Below are positions 1 through 8,533 of a stretch of DNA of 64,000 bases, piece after piece. The position numbers and the translations under genes are program-made. The DNA is from Zavarzinia aquatilis. GTDB taxonomy: Bacteria > Pseudomonadota > Alphaproteobacteria > Zavarziniales > Zavarziniaceae. Location: the NCBI RefSeq assembly GCF_003173035.1, contig NZ_QGLE01000005.1:124001-188000 (forward strand), read 5' to 3'. The stretch's first letter is position 1. Every line of letters begins with the position of its first letter. The notes beneath the pieces were generated by a model. It ran no database searches and had not been told where the DNA came from. It worked only from the letters and a program-made list of their open reading frames with translations.

Positions 1-777
1 GAAATGGCGGGCGCTGTTCGCGGCGTGGAACGCCTCGGGCGAGGCATAGTCGTTGCGGGGCGCGGTTACGTTACGGTCGAAATCGACGAAACTCTCCGCC
101 GCGGCGACGGCGGCGCGCAAGGGGGCCGACAATTCCGCCCCGGGCGCGACATATTCCGCCTTGAACGCCTTGAGCAGATAGGACTGGTAGAAGCGGTTGC
201 CGCGCCGGTTCATCGCCCGCGTGGTGGCGCCGAGGTCGATGGGCGCGCAGATGCTGACGACGCCGGTCACGGGGCCGTTGGCCCCCTGTTCGCCCGCCAG
301 TTTCAGCACCGTGTTGCCGCCCAGCGAGAAGCCGACGGCGACGATGCCGAGGGCGGTCAGCTCGGGCGACAGGCCGTCGATGGCGTCGCGCAGATCCTGC
401 GAGCGGCCGGCATGGTAATGGCGCTTGCAGTCGATCCGGCTCGGCCCCGCGCCGCGCAGGTTCACCCGCAGCACCCGGTAGCCGAGGCCGAGCAGGCGTG
501 CCGCCACGGCCCGCATGTAGAAACTCTCGGCGCTGCCGGCGATGCCATGGGCCAGCAGGACGAGGGGCAGACCCTCACCGGCAGCGGCCGGCTGGTCCAG
601 CACGGCGTGCAGCACATCGCCCGTGCCGTCCGACACCGGCAGGCGCAATTCGGTCTCGCTGGCCGGCGGGCGGGCGACCATGGGCTTCATCAGGGCATTG
701 CGTATCGTCTGCAGATGCCCGCCCAGCCAGGGCGGCCGGGGGCGGAACGGCGAAAGCCCCAGTTCGTCGAGGGTCAT
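1..777 (-). CDS. YheT-family alpha/beta hydrolase (C-terminus outside window)
   Basis: Reading the minus strand from the ATG at 777 gives at least 259 residues that run off the window edge, so the C-terminus is missing. The N-terminus has the PPWLGGHLQT motif of the UPF0017/YheT (COG0429) hydrolases. It is followed by an alpha/beta-hydrolase core with the oxyanion segment LAHGIAGSAESFY and the nucleophile elbow GFSLGGN (Ser nucleophile). The family is thought to act on esters or lipids; the substrate is unknown. The start lies 3 bases after the stop of the upstream SDR gene, so the two are probably co-transcribed as the end of a six-gene minus-strand operon. Family assignment is firm, function is not. 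Confidence 0.85.
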   Translation of the reverse strand, partial: MTLDELGLSPFRPRPPWLGGHLQTIRNALMKPMVARPPASETELRLPVSDGTGDVLHAVLDQPAAAGEGLPLVLLAHGIAGSAESFYMRAVAARLLGLGYRVLRVNLRGAGPSRIDCKRHYHAGRSQDLRDAIDGLSPELTALGIVAVGFSLGGNTVLKLAGEQGANGPVTGVVSICAPIDLGATTRAMNRRGNRFYQSYLLKAFKAEYVAPGAELSAPLRAAVAAAESFVDFDRNVTAPRNDYASPEAFHAANSARHF

Positions 778-780
778 GGC

Positions 781-1551
781 TCAGAAAATCGTGTAGCCGC
801 CGTCGATGACGATGCAGTCGCCCGTATGGAAACTGCTGGCATCGGAGGCGAGATAGATGGCGATGCCGGCGAAATCCTCGGGCCGGCCCCAGCGCCGCAC
901 CGGCACCCGGGGCAGTACCTTGTCCTGGAAACGGGGGTTGGCGAAGATGGCGCCGGTCATGTCGCTTTCGACCCAGCCGGGCAGCACGGCGTTGCAGCGG
1001 ACGCCGTCGCGTCCCAGTTCGGCGGCGATGCCGCGCATCATCGAGACGACGGCACCCTTGCTGGCGCCGTAATGCTCGCTCCGCGCCGCGCCTTCGAGGC
1101 CGGCGACCGAGGCCGTGACGACGAGGGAGCCGCCGCCGCCCCGCAGGGTCATGTGGCGGGCGGCTTCGCGCAAGGTCAGGAAGGCGCCGTCGAGATTGAC
1201 CGCCATCACCCGGCGCCATTCGTCGAGGCCGAGCTGCATGAAGGACGCGGCACCGCCGATCACCCCGGCATTGGCGAAGCAGGTATCGACCCGGCCAAAG
1301 GCATCGACGGTGCGGGCGAAACCGTCGGCGACGGCGGCCTCGTCGTCGACCGACACCGCGAAACCGGCGACCCTGGTGCCATGGGCCGACAGGCGCTCGA
1401 CCGCGGCTTCGGTCTTGGCGACATTGGTGCCCCAGATGGCGATGTCGGCGCCCGCCCTCGCGCAACCCTCGGCGAAGCCAAACCCGATGCCGCTGTTGCC
1501 GCCGGTCACCAGCACCACCTTGCCCGTCAGATCGAAAGCCGCGAATGCCAC
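781..1551 (-). CDS. SDR-family NAD(P)-dependent oxidoreductase
   Basis: A 256-residue classical short-chain dehydrogenase. The Rossmann motif TGGNSGIG lies near the N-terminus, then the NAG motif (FANAG), the catalytic Ser in TASVAG, the active-site YGASK (Tyr and Lys of YxxxK) and the C-terminal IDGGYTIF. The GTG at 1551 is chosen because GAGGGAGA lies just upstream and the protein then begins where family members do; the reading frame stays open further upstream without homology. It sits between a GNAT gene and the YheT-like hydrolase in the same operon. The substrate cannot be read from the sequence; C-terminal 'IDGG' SDRs often reduce 3-oxoacyl or sugar/alcohol substrates. Confidence 0.85.
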   Translation of the reverse strand: MAFAAFDLTGKVVLVTGGNSGIGFGFAEGCARAGADIAIWGTNVAKTEAAVERLSAHGTRVAGFAVSVDDEAAVADGFARTVDAFGRVDTCFANAGVIGGAASFMQLGLDEWRRVMAVNLDGAFLTLREAARHMTLRGGGGSLVVTASVAGLEGAARSEHYGASKGAVVSMMRGIAAELGRDGVRCNAVLPGWVESDMTGAIFANPRFQDKVLPRVPVRRWGRPEDFAGIAIYLASDASSFHTGDCIVIDGGYTIF

Positions 1552-1570
1552 GATGAACTCTCCCTCGTTA

Positions 1571-1600
1571 TCTTTCTTGATCTTTCTTGATCTTTCTTGG
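1571..1600. repeat. 10-bp tandem repeat, three units
   Basis: TCTTTCTTGA is repeated three times head to tail (the last unit ends GG instead of GA). It lies in the 59-bp gap between the GNAT stop and the SDR start, immediately upstream of the SDR ribosome-binding site on the minus strand. A short tandem repeat in a leader can change unit number by slippage; whether it matters here is unknown. Confidence 0.8.
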
Positions 1601-1610
1601 ATCGGGAGGA

Positions 1611-2051
1611 TCAGGGATCGAGCGGCCGGCCGTCCAGCCATTTCGCCATCATGACCCGCGGCTGTTCGGCATAGCCGATCGATTCGTAGAAACCGCGCAC
1701 CTTGCCGTTCTCCGGCCGGATCAGCAGATGCATCTTCTGCATCCCCGTCGCCGCCGCCCAGACTTCCGCCGCCTTGACCAGTTGCCGCCCCAGCCCCGTG
1801 CCCTGCAGCGCGGGGGCGACCGCGACGTAATACATCCAGGCCCGGTGCCCGTCGTGACCCACCATGACCGTGCCGACCACCTCGCCATCGCGCTCCGCCA
1901 CCAGGATCACCGCTTCCAACGAGCCGCGGGCGCGGGCGATGTCGTCCCGCGGGTCGTTCCACGGCCGGGTCAGGCCGCAGGCTTCCCACAGGACAACGAC
2001 GCTTTCGACGTCGTCGTCGGTGATCGGGCGGATGGCGATGTCGTCGGTCAT
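1611..2051 (-). CDS. GNAT family acetyltransferase (YpeA-like)
   Basis: A 146-residue GNAT N-acetyltransferase. It opens with IRPITDDD (beta-1 of the fold), continues through ILVAERDGEVVGTVMVG, and has the acetyl-CoA pyrophosphate-binding loop as ALQGTGLGRQLV (Q/RxxGxG/A). The C-terminal FYESIGYAEQ is typical of the fold. It resembles the YpeA subgroup, whose substrate is not established. The ATG at 2051 overlaps the stop of the upstream epimerase gene (ATGA), which points to translational coupling within the operon. Acceptor substrate unknown. Confidence 0.85.
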   Translation of the reverse strand: MTDDIAIRPITDDDVESVVVLWEACGLTRPWNDPRDDIARARGSLEAVILVAERDGEVVGTVMVGHDGHRAWMYYVAVAPALQGTGLGRQLVKAAEVWAAATGMQKMHLLIRPENGKVRGFYESIGYAEQPRVMMAKWLDGRPLDP

Positions 2052-3037
2052 CTCGGTCTCTCGATATAGCCTTGCGCGATCAGCCAATCCGCGCAGTCGG
2101 CCACCATATCGGCCAGCGGCACCGGCCGGTAGCCGAGTTCGCGCTGCGCCTTCAGGCTGGGGCAGGGGTTGGATTTGGCCGCCATGGCGGCGGCTTCGGG
2201 GGTGACCGGCGGCTCCCGTCCGGTCAGCAGGCCCTTGAGGGCATAGAGGCGACCCATGACCTTCAGGACGGCGAGCGGCACCACCGGCGGCACCCGGCTC
2301 TTGCCCAGGCGGCGCGCGATCTCGGCGACGAAGTCGCGCATGGTGGCGTCGGTGCCGCCCAGCACGTAATTGGCCCCGGTCGCGCCCTTCTCGGCGGCGG
2401 CGATATGGGCCTTCACCACTTCGCGGACATGGGTGAAGGAGACACCGCCGGGCGGGATGCCGGGCAATTCGTCTTCGGCCACCATCAGGAACAGGCGGGC
2501 CCAGGTGTGGCTGTCCTGCGCGCCGACGATGGCCCCCGGGTTCAGGATCACGGCATCGAGCCCCCGCGCGATGGCCTGTTTCACTTCCTGTTCGGCAAGG
2601 TACTTCGAGCGCTGGTAATTGATCCACGAGGCGCCGCCCTGCTGCGGCGTGTCCTCGGTGATCGGGCCGTCGATCAGGCCCCAGGCCGAAATGGTCGAGG
2701 TGTGGACAAAGCGCCTCGCGCCCTTCTCGAGGGCGACATCGCACATGTTGCGGGTGCCGTCGACATTGTTGGCGGTCTGGCGCGCGTTGTTGCGCGACCA
2801 CAGATTGGTATCGCCCGCGACGTGGAAGACGACGTCGACCGCGGGCGGCATGGCTTCACGCAAACTGTTGATATCGGTGATGCTGCCGGTCGCGAGGCCG
2901 ACCGGGCGCCGGCTCAGAAGGCTGGTGTTCGAGCCCCGGCGCACCAGGCAGGTGACCTGCCAGTTCCGGGCGATGAGTTCATCGACCAGGTTGATCCCGA
3001 CGAAACCGGTCGCCCCCGTGACGAATGCTTGTGGCAT
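2048..3037 (-). CDS. NAD-dependent epimerase/dehydratase (extended SDR)
   Basis: A 329-residue extended short-chain dehydrogenase resembling dihydroflavonol-4-reductase/HpnA-like proteins. The N-terminal TGATGFVG binds NAD(P); DVVFHVAGDTN and TSTISAWG follow; the catalytic YQRSK (Tyr and Lys of YxxxK) lies around residues 140-150, and LNPGAIVG is a typical substrate-domain segment. The product could act on a sugar nucleotide, sterol-like or polyketide carbonyl; no neighbour settles this. It lies 24 bp after the FAD oxidase gene and overlaps the downstream GNAT gene by 4 bp, so it belongs to the same operon. Confidence 0.85.
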   Translation of the reverse strand: MPQAFVTGATGFVGINLVDELIARNWQVTCLVRRGSNTSLLSRRPVGLATGSITDINSLREAMPPAVDVVFHVAGDTNLWSRNNARQTANNVDGTRNMCDVALEKGARRFVHTSTISAWGLIDGPITEDTPQQGGASWINYQRSKYLAEQEVKQAIARGLDAVILNPGAIVGAQDSHTWARLFLMVAEDELPGIPPGGVSFTHVREVVKAHIAAAEKGATGANYVLGGTDATMRDFVAEIARRLGKSRVPPVVPLAVLKVMGRLYALKGLLTGREPPVTPEAAAMAAKSNPCPSLKAQRELGYRPVPLADMVADCADWLIAQGYIERPR

Positions 3038-3061
3038 TGCTGCCCTCCCCTCAAGCGATGA

Positions 3062-4474
3062 TTATGGTTTGACGAGTTTCCCGGGGTTCATCAGGCCCCG
3101 GGGGTCTATCGCCGTCTTGATGCGGCGTTTGAGGTCCAGTTCGACCTCGCTGTGATACCGGGTTATCTCGTCCAGCTTCAACCGGCCAAGGCCATGCTCG
3201 GCCGAAATCGAGCCCTGATGGGCGTGAACGAGATCATGGATAATCTCTGCGAATTCGGCCGTTCGCGCAAGGAAGGCGGATGGCTCCACGCCGATGGGCT
3301 GACTCAGGTTGAAATGCAGGTTGCCGTCGCCGACATGGCCGAAGCAGACGAGGCGGACACCCGCATCGCGGGTGGCGACGGCGGCCGTTGCTTCGGCGAC
3401 GAACTGCGCGATGGCGGGCACCGGGATCGAGACATCGTGCTTGAGCGACGCGCCCTCGGGTTTCTGCGCGTCCGACATGCTCTCGCGCAGGCTCCACAGT
3501 GCGAGCGCCTGGCTCTCTGAAGCGGCGATGGTCGCATCCTGCACCAGGCCGTCTTCCATCGCCGCTTCCAGGGCCGATTCGAGCAGGGGGGCGGGATCGT
3601 CGCGCTGGGCGGCGATCTCGGCCAGGACATACCAGGGCGAGACGGTCGCCAGCGGGCGATGGCTGCCCGGCAGGTAACGCAGCACGAAGGACAGGCCCAT
3701 CTCGGGCATCAGCTCGAAGGCGGTCAGGGCTTCGCCCGCGGCCGTGCGCAGGCGGGCCAGCAGGGTCACCGCCGCCTCGACATCCGGCACGGCGCAGAAG
3801 GCGACGGCGCGGGCGCGCGGCCGGGGCCACAGGCGCAGCACGGCCGCGGTGATGATGCCGAGCGTGCCTTCAGCACCGATGAAGACCTGTTTCAGGTCAT
3901 AACCCGTGTTGTCCTTGCGCAGGGCGCGGAGGCCGTTCCAGATGCGGCCGTCGGGCAGCACGACCTCGAGCCCCAGCACCTGTTCCCGCGTATTGCCATA
4001 GCGCAGCACCTGAACGCCGCCCGCGTTGGTCGACAGGTTGCCGCCGATGGTGCAACTGCCCTGCGAGGCGAGGGAAACGGGATAGAGCCGGTCGATGCTC
4101 TCCGCGGCGGCCTGGACCTCGGCGAGGGTGCAGCCAGCCTCGACCGTGATCGTGTCGCCTGCGGGGTCGAGGGCGCGGATGGCCCGCATCCTCTCGGTCA
4201 GGATCAGGACCTGGTCGCCGCTCTCGTCCGGGGTGGCGCCGCCGACGAGGCCGGTATTGCCGCCCTGCGGCACCATGGCGATGCCTTCGGCGTGCAGCAG
4301 GGCCATGGCGGCGGCGAGCGCCTCGGTACTGGCGGGGCGGAGCGCCAGCGGCGTCCGGCCGACGTAACGGCCACGGTGATCCTTGAGTTTGGGCGCGAGG
4401 TCCGTCGTCTCCTCGACGAGGCCGCTGGGGCCGAGGATGGCGCGCAGCCGCTCGCGCAGGGCCGGCGGGATCAT
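3062..4474 (-). CDS. FAD-binding oxidoreductase of the D-2-hydroxyacid dehydrogenase type
   Basis: A 470-residue protein of the VAO/PCMH flavoprotein family (GlcD, D-lactate and D-2-hydroxyglutarate dehydrogenases). The FAD-binding half contains PQGGNTGLVGGATP and GNLSTNAGG. The C-terminal FAD-linked oxidase half contains HVGDGNLHFN and SAEHGLG, which carry the metal/substrate-binding His and Glu residues of this family, and it ends at the usual PGKLV motif. It probably oxidises a D-2-hydroxyacid and passes electrons to a quinone or electron-transfer flavoprotein. The exact substrate cannot be told. The ATG at 4474 overlaps the tsaC stop (ATGA), a common alphaproteobacterial pairing. Confidence 0.9.
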   Translation of the reverse strand: MIPPALRERLRAILGPSGLVEETTDLAPKLKDHRGRYVGRTPLALRPASTEALAAAMALLHAEGIAMVPQGGNTGLVGGATPDESGDQVLILTERMRAIRALDPAGDTITVEAGCTLAEVQAAAESIDRLYPVSLASQGSCTIGGNLSTNAGGVQVLRYGNTREQVLGLEVVLPDGRIWNGLRALRKDNTGYDLKQVFIGAEGTLGIITAAVLRLWPRPRARAVAFCAVPDVEAAVTLLARLRTAAGEALTAFELMPEMGLSFVLRYLPGSHRPLATVSPWYVLAEIAAQRDDPAPLLESALEAAMEDGLVQDATIAASESQALALWSLRESMSDAQKPEGASLKHDVSIPVPAIAQFVAEATAAVATRDAGVRLVCFGHVGDGNLHFNLSQPIGVEPSAFLARTAEFAEIIHDLVHAHQGSISAEHGLGRLKLDEITRYHSEVELDLKRRIKTAIDPRGLMNPGKLVKP

Positions 4475-5469
4475 GCCGCCGCCCCGCGCGGTGCGGCGGC
4501 CCGGCCGAGGCGGTCGCGGATCGCCTCGCCCAGGCCATCGCCCGGGATGGGCATGACGGCGATGCCCTTGGCGCCCGAGCGGTCCAACTGGCGCAGCATG
4601 GCGAAGAGATGGGCTGCGGCCTCGGCGAGATCGCCGGCCGGCGACAGGTTCAGGCTGACGAGGGCGCCCGCCGGCAGCGATCCGCCGAAGCCGAGCAGCG
4701 CCTCGTCCGGCGCGACGCTGGTCGCGTTCAGCCGCACGGGCAGGCGCGGGGCGTAATGGGACAGCAGGCGCCCGGGGCTCTGCGGGGCATCGGCATCGGC
4801 ATGGCCGGCATCCTGCAGCGGGCCGGTCACGGTTTCGATGGCGGCGCGGGGCAGGCCGCCCGGGCGCAGCATCACCGCGCCGTCGCCGAACAGGCCGACA
4901 ATGGTCGATTCGACCCCGACGGGCGCCGCGCCGCCGTCGATCACCAGGGCGACCTGATCGCGCGTGAAAGCCTCGGCGACATCGGCGGCGCAGGTCGGGC
5001 TGAGCCGGCCCGAGGGGTTGGCGCTGGGCGCGGCCAGGGGCCGGCCGGCGGCCCGGATCAGGGCGCGGGCGACCGCATGGTCGGGACAGCGCAGCGCGAC
5101 CGTGTCGAGACCGGCCGAGGCGAGCAGGGAAATCGGGCAATCCGCGCGCCGCGGCAGCACGAGGGTGAGGGGCCCCGGCCAGAATCGCGCCATCAGGGCG
5201 GCGGCGCGGGGCGAGACCTCGGCCAGCGCCGCGGCCTCGTCGGCATCGGCGACATGAATGATCAGCGGATTGAACCGCGGCCGGCCCTTGGCCGCGAAGA
5301 TGCGCGCGACGGCGACATCCGACGTCGCGTCGCCGGCCAGTCCGTAAACCGTCTCCGTTGGCATCCCGACGAGAAAACCACCCTTGAGTGCGGCGGCGGC
5401 TTGGGCAATGGTCTCGTCGACCGGGGGGTTGATGGGCACCGTCATCTGCGGCGTCATGTCGACTTTCAT
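4471..5469 (-). CDS. tsaC: Threonylcarbamoyl-AMP synthase (Sua5/YwlC type)
   Basis: A 332-residue two-domain Sua5-type enzyme that makes L-threonylcarbamoyl-AMP from threonine, bicarbonate and ATP for the t6A37 modification of ANN-decoding tRNAs. The N-terminal YrdC domain has PTETVYGLAG, the KGRPRFNPLI loop, FWPGPLTLVL and SANPSG; VESTIVG and the linker SPGRLLSHYAP lead into the C-terminal Sua5 domain, which separates this from the shorter TsaC form. Start: ATG at 5469 (MKVDM), with AAGG about 12 bases upstream; ATGs at 5457 and 5446 are alternatives. First gene of the six-gene minus-strand operon. Confidence 0.92.
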   Translation of the reverse strand: MKVDMTPQMTVPINPPVDETIAQAAAALKGGFLVGMPTETVYGLAGDATSDVAVARIFAAKGRPRFNPLIIHVADADEAAALAEVSPRAAALMARFWPGPLTLVLPRRADCPISLLASAGLDTVALRCPDHAVARALIRAAGRPLAAPSANPSGRLSPTCAADVAEAFTRDQVALVIDGGAAPVGVESTIVGLFGDGAVMLRPGGLPRAAIETVTGPLQDAGHADADAPQSPGRLLSHYAPRLPVRLNATSVAPDEALLGFGGSLPAGALVSLNLSPAGDLAEAAAHLFAMLRQLDRSGAKGIAVMPIPGDGLGEAIRDRLGRAAAPRGAAA

Positions 5470-5583
5470 GGAACGCACAGGCCTTAGCATATCGCCGCAT
5501 TTCTTGTAAGGCGCCACGCCCTTATACAGTCGATTCCCAAGGCCGAAGGCCGATAACACAGAATTTTTCGGAGAGCTCGACCC

Positions 5584-7377
5584 ATGACCGTCTATTCCGC
5601 CCCCTCCCGCGAGATGATGTTCACGCTGGAGACCATCGGACGCCTTCAGGATATCTCGGGCTTCGAGCTCTATGAACACGCGACGCCCGAAGTGGTGGAA
5701 CAGGTGCTCGAGGAAGCGGGCAAGCTGGCGCGCGACGTGATCGCCCCGACCAACCCGATCGGTGACAAGCAGGGCGCGAAATACGAAAACGGCAAAGTCA
5801 CCCTGCCCAAGGAATTCGAGGCGGCGTGGAAGGCCTATACCGAAGGCGGCTGGCCGGGCGTGCCCTTCGAATTCGATTTTGGCGGTCAGAGCCTGCCCTG
5901 GACCATCACCGTCGCGGTCTCCGAGCTGTGGTCGTCGTCCAACATGGCCTTCGGCCTCATCATGCTGCTGAACCAGGGCGCGACCGAGGCGATCCACGCC
6001 CATGGCACCGAGGAGCAGAAGGCGACCTATCTCGAGAAGATGATCGCCGGCGAATGGACCGGCACCATGAACCTGACCGAGCCGCAGGCGGGTTCCGACC
6101 TCGGCGAGATCAAGTCGCGCGCGACCCCGGCCGCCGACGGCAGCTGGCGCATCAAGGGCCAGAAGATCTTCATCACCTTCGGCGAGCATGACCTGTCGAA
6201 GAACATCATCCACCTCGTCCTCGCCAAGACGCCGGGGGCGCCCGCCGGCTCGAAGGGCATTTCCTGCTTCATCGTGCCGAAATATCTGATCAACGCGGAC
6301 GGCAGCCTCGGCGCGCGCAACGACGTGCGCTGCGTCTCGATCGAGCACAAGATCGGCATTCATGGCTCGCCCACCTGCGTCATGGCCTTCGGCGACAACG
6401 ACGATTGCGTCGGCTACATGATCGGCAAGGAAAACCGCGGCCTGCAGGCCATGTTCACGATGATGAACAATGCCCGCCTGTCGGTCGGCGTGCAGGGCCT
6501 CGGCCTCGCCGAGCGCGCCTACCAGCAGGCCCTGGCCTTTGCCCAGGAACGCCGGCAGAGCCGCGCCCTCGGCGCCGCCAGCCCGAGCGCGATCATCGAA
6601 CACCCGGACGTGCGCCGGATGCTGTTCACCATGCGCTCGACCATCGACGCGATGCGCGCCCTCGTCTGCCGCAACGCCCTCGCCATCGACCTGTCCAAGG
6701 TCGCGGCGACGCCGGAGGAGCGGACGGCGGAACGCGCCATGGCCGACCTGCTGACCCCGATCACCAAGTCCTGGTGCACCGACAAGGGCACCGAGCTGAC
6801 CTCGCTGAACATCCAGATCCACGGCGGCATGGGCTTCATCGAGGAAACCGGCGCGGCCCAGCACTGGCGCGACAGCCGCATCGCCCCGATCTACGAAGGC
6901 ACCAACGGCATCCAGGCCATCGACCTCGTCACCCGCAAGGTGACTCTGCACGGCGGCGACACGGTGCGCGGCCTGATCGCCGAGATCGAATCGGTGCTGC
7001 CCGCGCTGGAAACCGCGGCCGGGACCGACTTCAAGGTGATCGCCAGCCATCTGGCACCGGCTGCCCAGGCCTTCGCCCAGGCGACCGAATGGGTGCTGGC
7101 CAATGTCACCAACAGTCCGAACGAGGTTCTGGCGACCGCTTCCGTCTACCTCGACATGGCGGCGCAGGTCGTCGGCGGCTGGCTGCTGGCGCGTCAGGCG
7201 CTGGCCGCTGGCGCGAAGCTGAACGAGGACGGCGCGGACGTGAAGTTCCTGCGCGCCCGCATCGCCTCGGCCCGCTTCTTCGCTGAACAGCGTCTGCCGG
7301 TCGCGGCCTCGCTGCTCGGCCCGGTGACGACCGGTAACGGCCTGCTGGCCGACCTGCCGGAGCTGCTGATCGCCTGA
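5584..7377 (+). CDS. Acyl-CoA dehydrogenase, DmdC-like long form
   Basis: A 597-residue FAD-dependent acyl-CoA dehydrogenase of the long subgroup that includes 3-methylmercaptopropionyl-CoA dehydrogenase (DmdC). It has the N-terminal helical domain, the beta domain (TMNLTEPQAGSDLG, then KIFITFGEHD), the substrate-binding loop (IGIHGSPTCVMAFG), and the C-terminal helical domain with IYEGTNGIQAID, where the catalytic Glu lies. An extra C-terminal domain of roughly 120 residues follows, as is usual for this subgroup. The gene stands alone with GGAGAG before the ATG. Members oxidise medium- or short-chain acyl-CoAs; nothing nearby proves DMSP metabolism, so only the general reaction is claimed. 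Confidence 0.92.
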   Translation: MTVYSAPSREMMFTLETIGRLQDISGFELYEHATPEVVEQVLEEAGKLARDVIAPTNPIGDKQGAKYENGKVTLPKEFEAAWKAYTEGGWPGVPFEFDFGGQSLPWTITVAVSELWSSSNMAFGLIMLLNQGATEAIHAHGTEEQKATYLEKMIAGEWTGTMNLTEPQAGSDLGEIKSRATPAADGSWRIKGQKIFITFGEHDLSKNIIHLVLAKTPGAPAGSKGISCFIVPKYLINADGSLGARNDVRCVSIEHKIGIHGSPTCVMAFGDNDDCVGYMIGKENRGLQAMFTMMNNARLSVGVQGLGLAERAYQQALAFAQERRQSRALGAASPSAIIEHPDVRRMLFTMRSTIDAMRALVCRNALAIDLSKVAATPEERTAERAMADLLTPITKSWCTDKGTELTSLNIQIHGGMGFIEETGAAQHWRDSRIAPIYEGTNGIQAIDLVTRKVTLHGGDTVRGLIAEIESVLPALETAAGTDFKVIASHLAPAAQAFAQATEWVLANVTNSPNEVLATASVYLDMAAQVVGGWLLARQALAAGAKLNEDGADVKFLRARIASARFFAEQRLPVAASLLGPVTTGNGLLADLPELLIA

Positions 7378-7422
7378 TCGGCTTTGGGCTGACGCCGCGT
7401 CCCGGGGCTTCTCCGGGGCAAA

Positions 7423-7451
7423 GTTGACGTGAACGTCAACCGCCTTACACT
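7423..7451 (+). promoter_or_regulatory. Promoter with palindromic operator for the MBL hydrolase gene
   Basis: GTTGACGT (7423-7430) and ACGTCAAC (7433-7440) form a perfect 8-bp dyad with a 2-base centre. The left arm contains a -35 hexamer TTGACG (7424-7429), and TACACT (7446-7451) is a good -10 with 16 bp spacing. The start codon is 33 bp on. TTGACGT/ACGTCAA dyads overlapping a promoter are known for MerR-family regulators of fatty-acid and branched-chain acid catabolism (LiuR type). That link is inference; no merR-type gene is in the window. Confidence 0.65.
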
Positions 7452-7483
7452 CGCAACCGCCAACAGGTGGGAGCGCGTGTAAG

Positions 7484-8518
7484 GTGGGCAGTCTGAATTT
7501 CCCCTTCGAGGGCAAGCCCGAGGCGGGCGAGACGATCGAAGTCGCGCCCGGCGTCCATTGGGCGCGCTTTCCCCTGCCGTTCAGCCTCGACCATATCAAC
7601 GTCTGGCTGATCGAGGACGGCGAGGGCTGGGCCGTGGTCGACACCGGCCTGCGCGGACCCGAGACCGAGGCCCAGTGGCATCGCCTGTTCGAAGGCACGA
7701 TGGGCGGCCGGCCCGTCACACGGGTGTTCGTCACCCATCTGCATCCCGATCATGTCGGCCAGGCCGGTTTTCTGACCCGGCATTTCGGCGCCGAATTGTG
7801 GATGACGCGCGAGGAATTCCTGCTCGCCCGGCTGCTCTGCCTCGACGTCCGGCCCGAGCCGCCGCCGGAAGCGGTCGAATTCTATCGCCGCTGCGGTTTC
7901 TCGGGCGAGATGCTGGAAACCTACAGGGCGCGCGGCTTCGGCAGTTTCGCCCTCGGCGTCACGGAAATGCCGCTCGGTCACCGGCGCCTCGCCGATGGCG
8001 ACACGGTCGAGATCGGCGGCAATCCGTGGGAAGTGGTGGTCGGGCGCGGCCATTCGCCCGAACATGCCTGCCTGTGGTGTCCGGCGCTCGGCCTGCTGAT
8101 TTCGGGCGACCAGGTGTTACCGCGCATCTCGTCCAACGTCTCGGTCGGGGTCAGCGATCCCGAGGGCGATCCGCTCACCGACTGGCTGGCCTCGCTGGAG
8201 GCTGTCGCCCGCCGGGTGCCGGACGATGTCCTCGTCCTGCCGTCGCATAACGAGCCCTTCACCGGGCTGCATCACCGTTTGCAGCGCCTCGCCATCGGCC
8301 ATCAGCGCCGACTCGACCTGATCATGGAGGCGCTGGACGAACCCCGCCACGCCATCGACCTGATGGGGCCGATGTTCCGCCGCAAGCTCGAAGGCAGCGA
8401 CCTGATGCTGGCGGTGGGCGAGGGGCTGGCGCATCTGCACTGCCTGCGCAGCCGGGGCCTGATCGTGCGCGAGGACGGGTCGGACGGTGTGCGCTACTGG
8501 CGCCGGCTGGGGGCCTGA
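7484..8518 (+). CDS. MBL-fold metallo-hydrolase
   Basis: A 344-residue metallo-beta-lactamase-fold hydrolase. The metal-binding motif THLHPDHVG supplies His85, His87, Asp89 and His90 (HxHxDH). The later ligands are in GRGHSPEH and LISGDQVLP, and the distal His is in LPSHNEPF. The C-terminal helical extension (HRLQRLAIGHQRRLDLIM) is typical of the LACTB2-like/polyketide-associated subgroup and could bind an acyl-CoA or nucleic-acid substrate. Start is GTG at 7484; GGTGGGAG lies upstream. It follows the acyl-CoA dehydrogenase but has its own palindrome-bearing promoter, which suggests independent control by an acyl-CoA-type signal (inference). Substrate unknown. Confidence 0.88.
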   Translation: MGSLNFPFEGKPEAGETIEVAPGVHWARFPLPFSLDHINVWLIEDGEGWAVVDTGLRGPETEAQWHRLFEGTMGGRPVTRVFVTHLHPDHVGQAGFLTRHFGAELWMTREEFLLARLLCLDVRPEPPPEAVEFYRRCGFSGEMLETYRARGFGSFALGVTEMPLGHRRLADGDTVEIGGNPWEVVVGRGHSPEHACLWCPALGLLISGDQVLPRISSNVSVGVSDPEGDPLTDWLASLEAVARRVPDDVLVLPSHNEPFTGLHHRLQRLAIGHQRRLDLIMEALDEPRHAIDLMGPMFRRKLEGSDLMLAVGEGLAHLHCLRSRGLIVREDGSDGVRYWRRLGA

Positions 8519-8533
8519 GATCGGCGACGACGC

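Noticed and set aside
4-1590. Plus-strand open frame of 528 codons over the YheT and SDR genes
   Set aside because: The minus strand has clear protein families with motifs in this region; the plus-strand product shows only Gly/Arg/Ala-rich shadow sequence.
5584-7377. DMSP demethylation pathway gene (dmdC)
   Set aside because: The protein belongs to the same long acyl-CoA dehydrogenase subgroup, but no other dmd gene is nearby, so the specific role is not supported.
4471-7734. Minus-strand frame of over 1000 codons including the tsaC gene and extending over the acyl-CoA dehydrogenase
   Set aside because: Only the last 332 codons (tsaC) are real; the rest is antisense to the acyl-CoA dehydrogenase and MBL genes.
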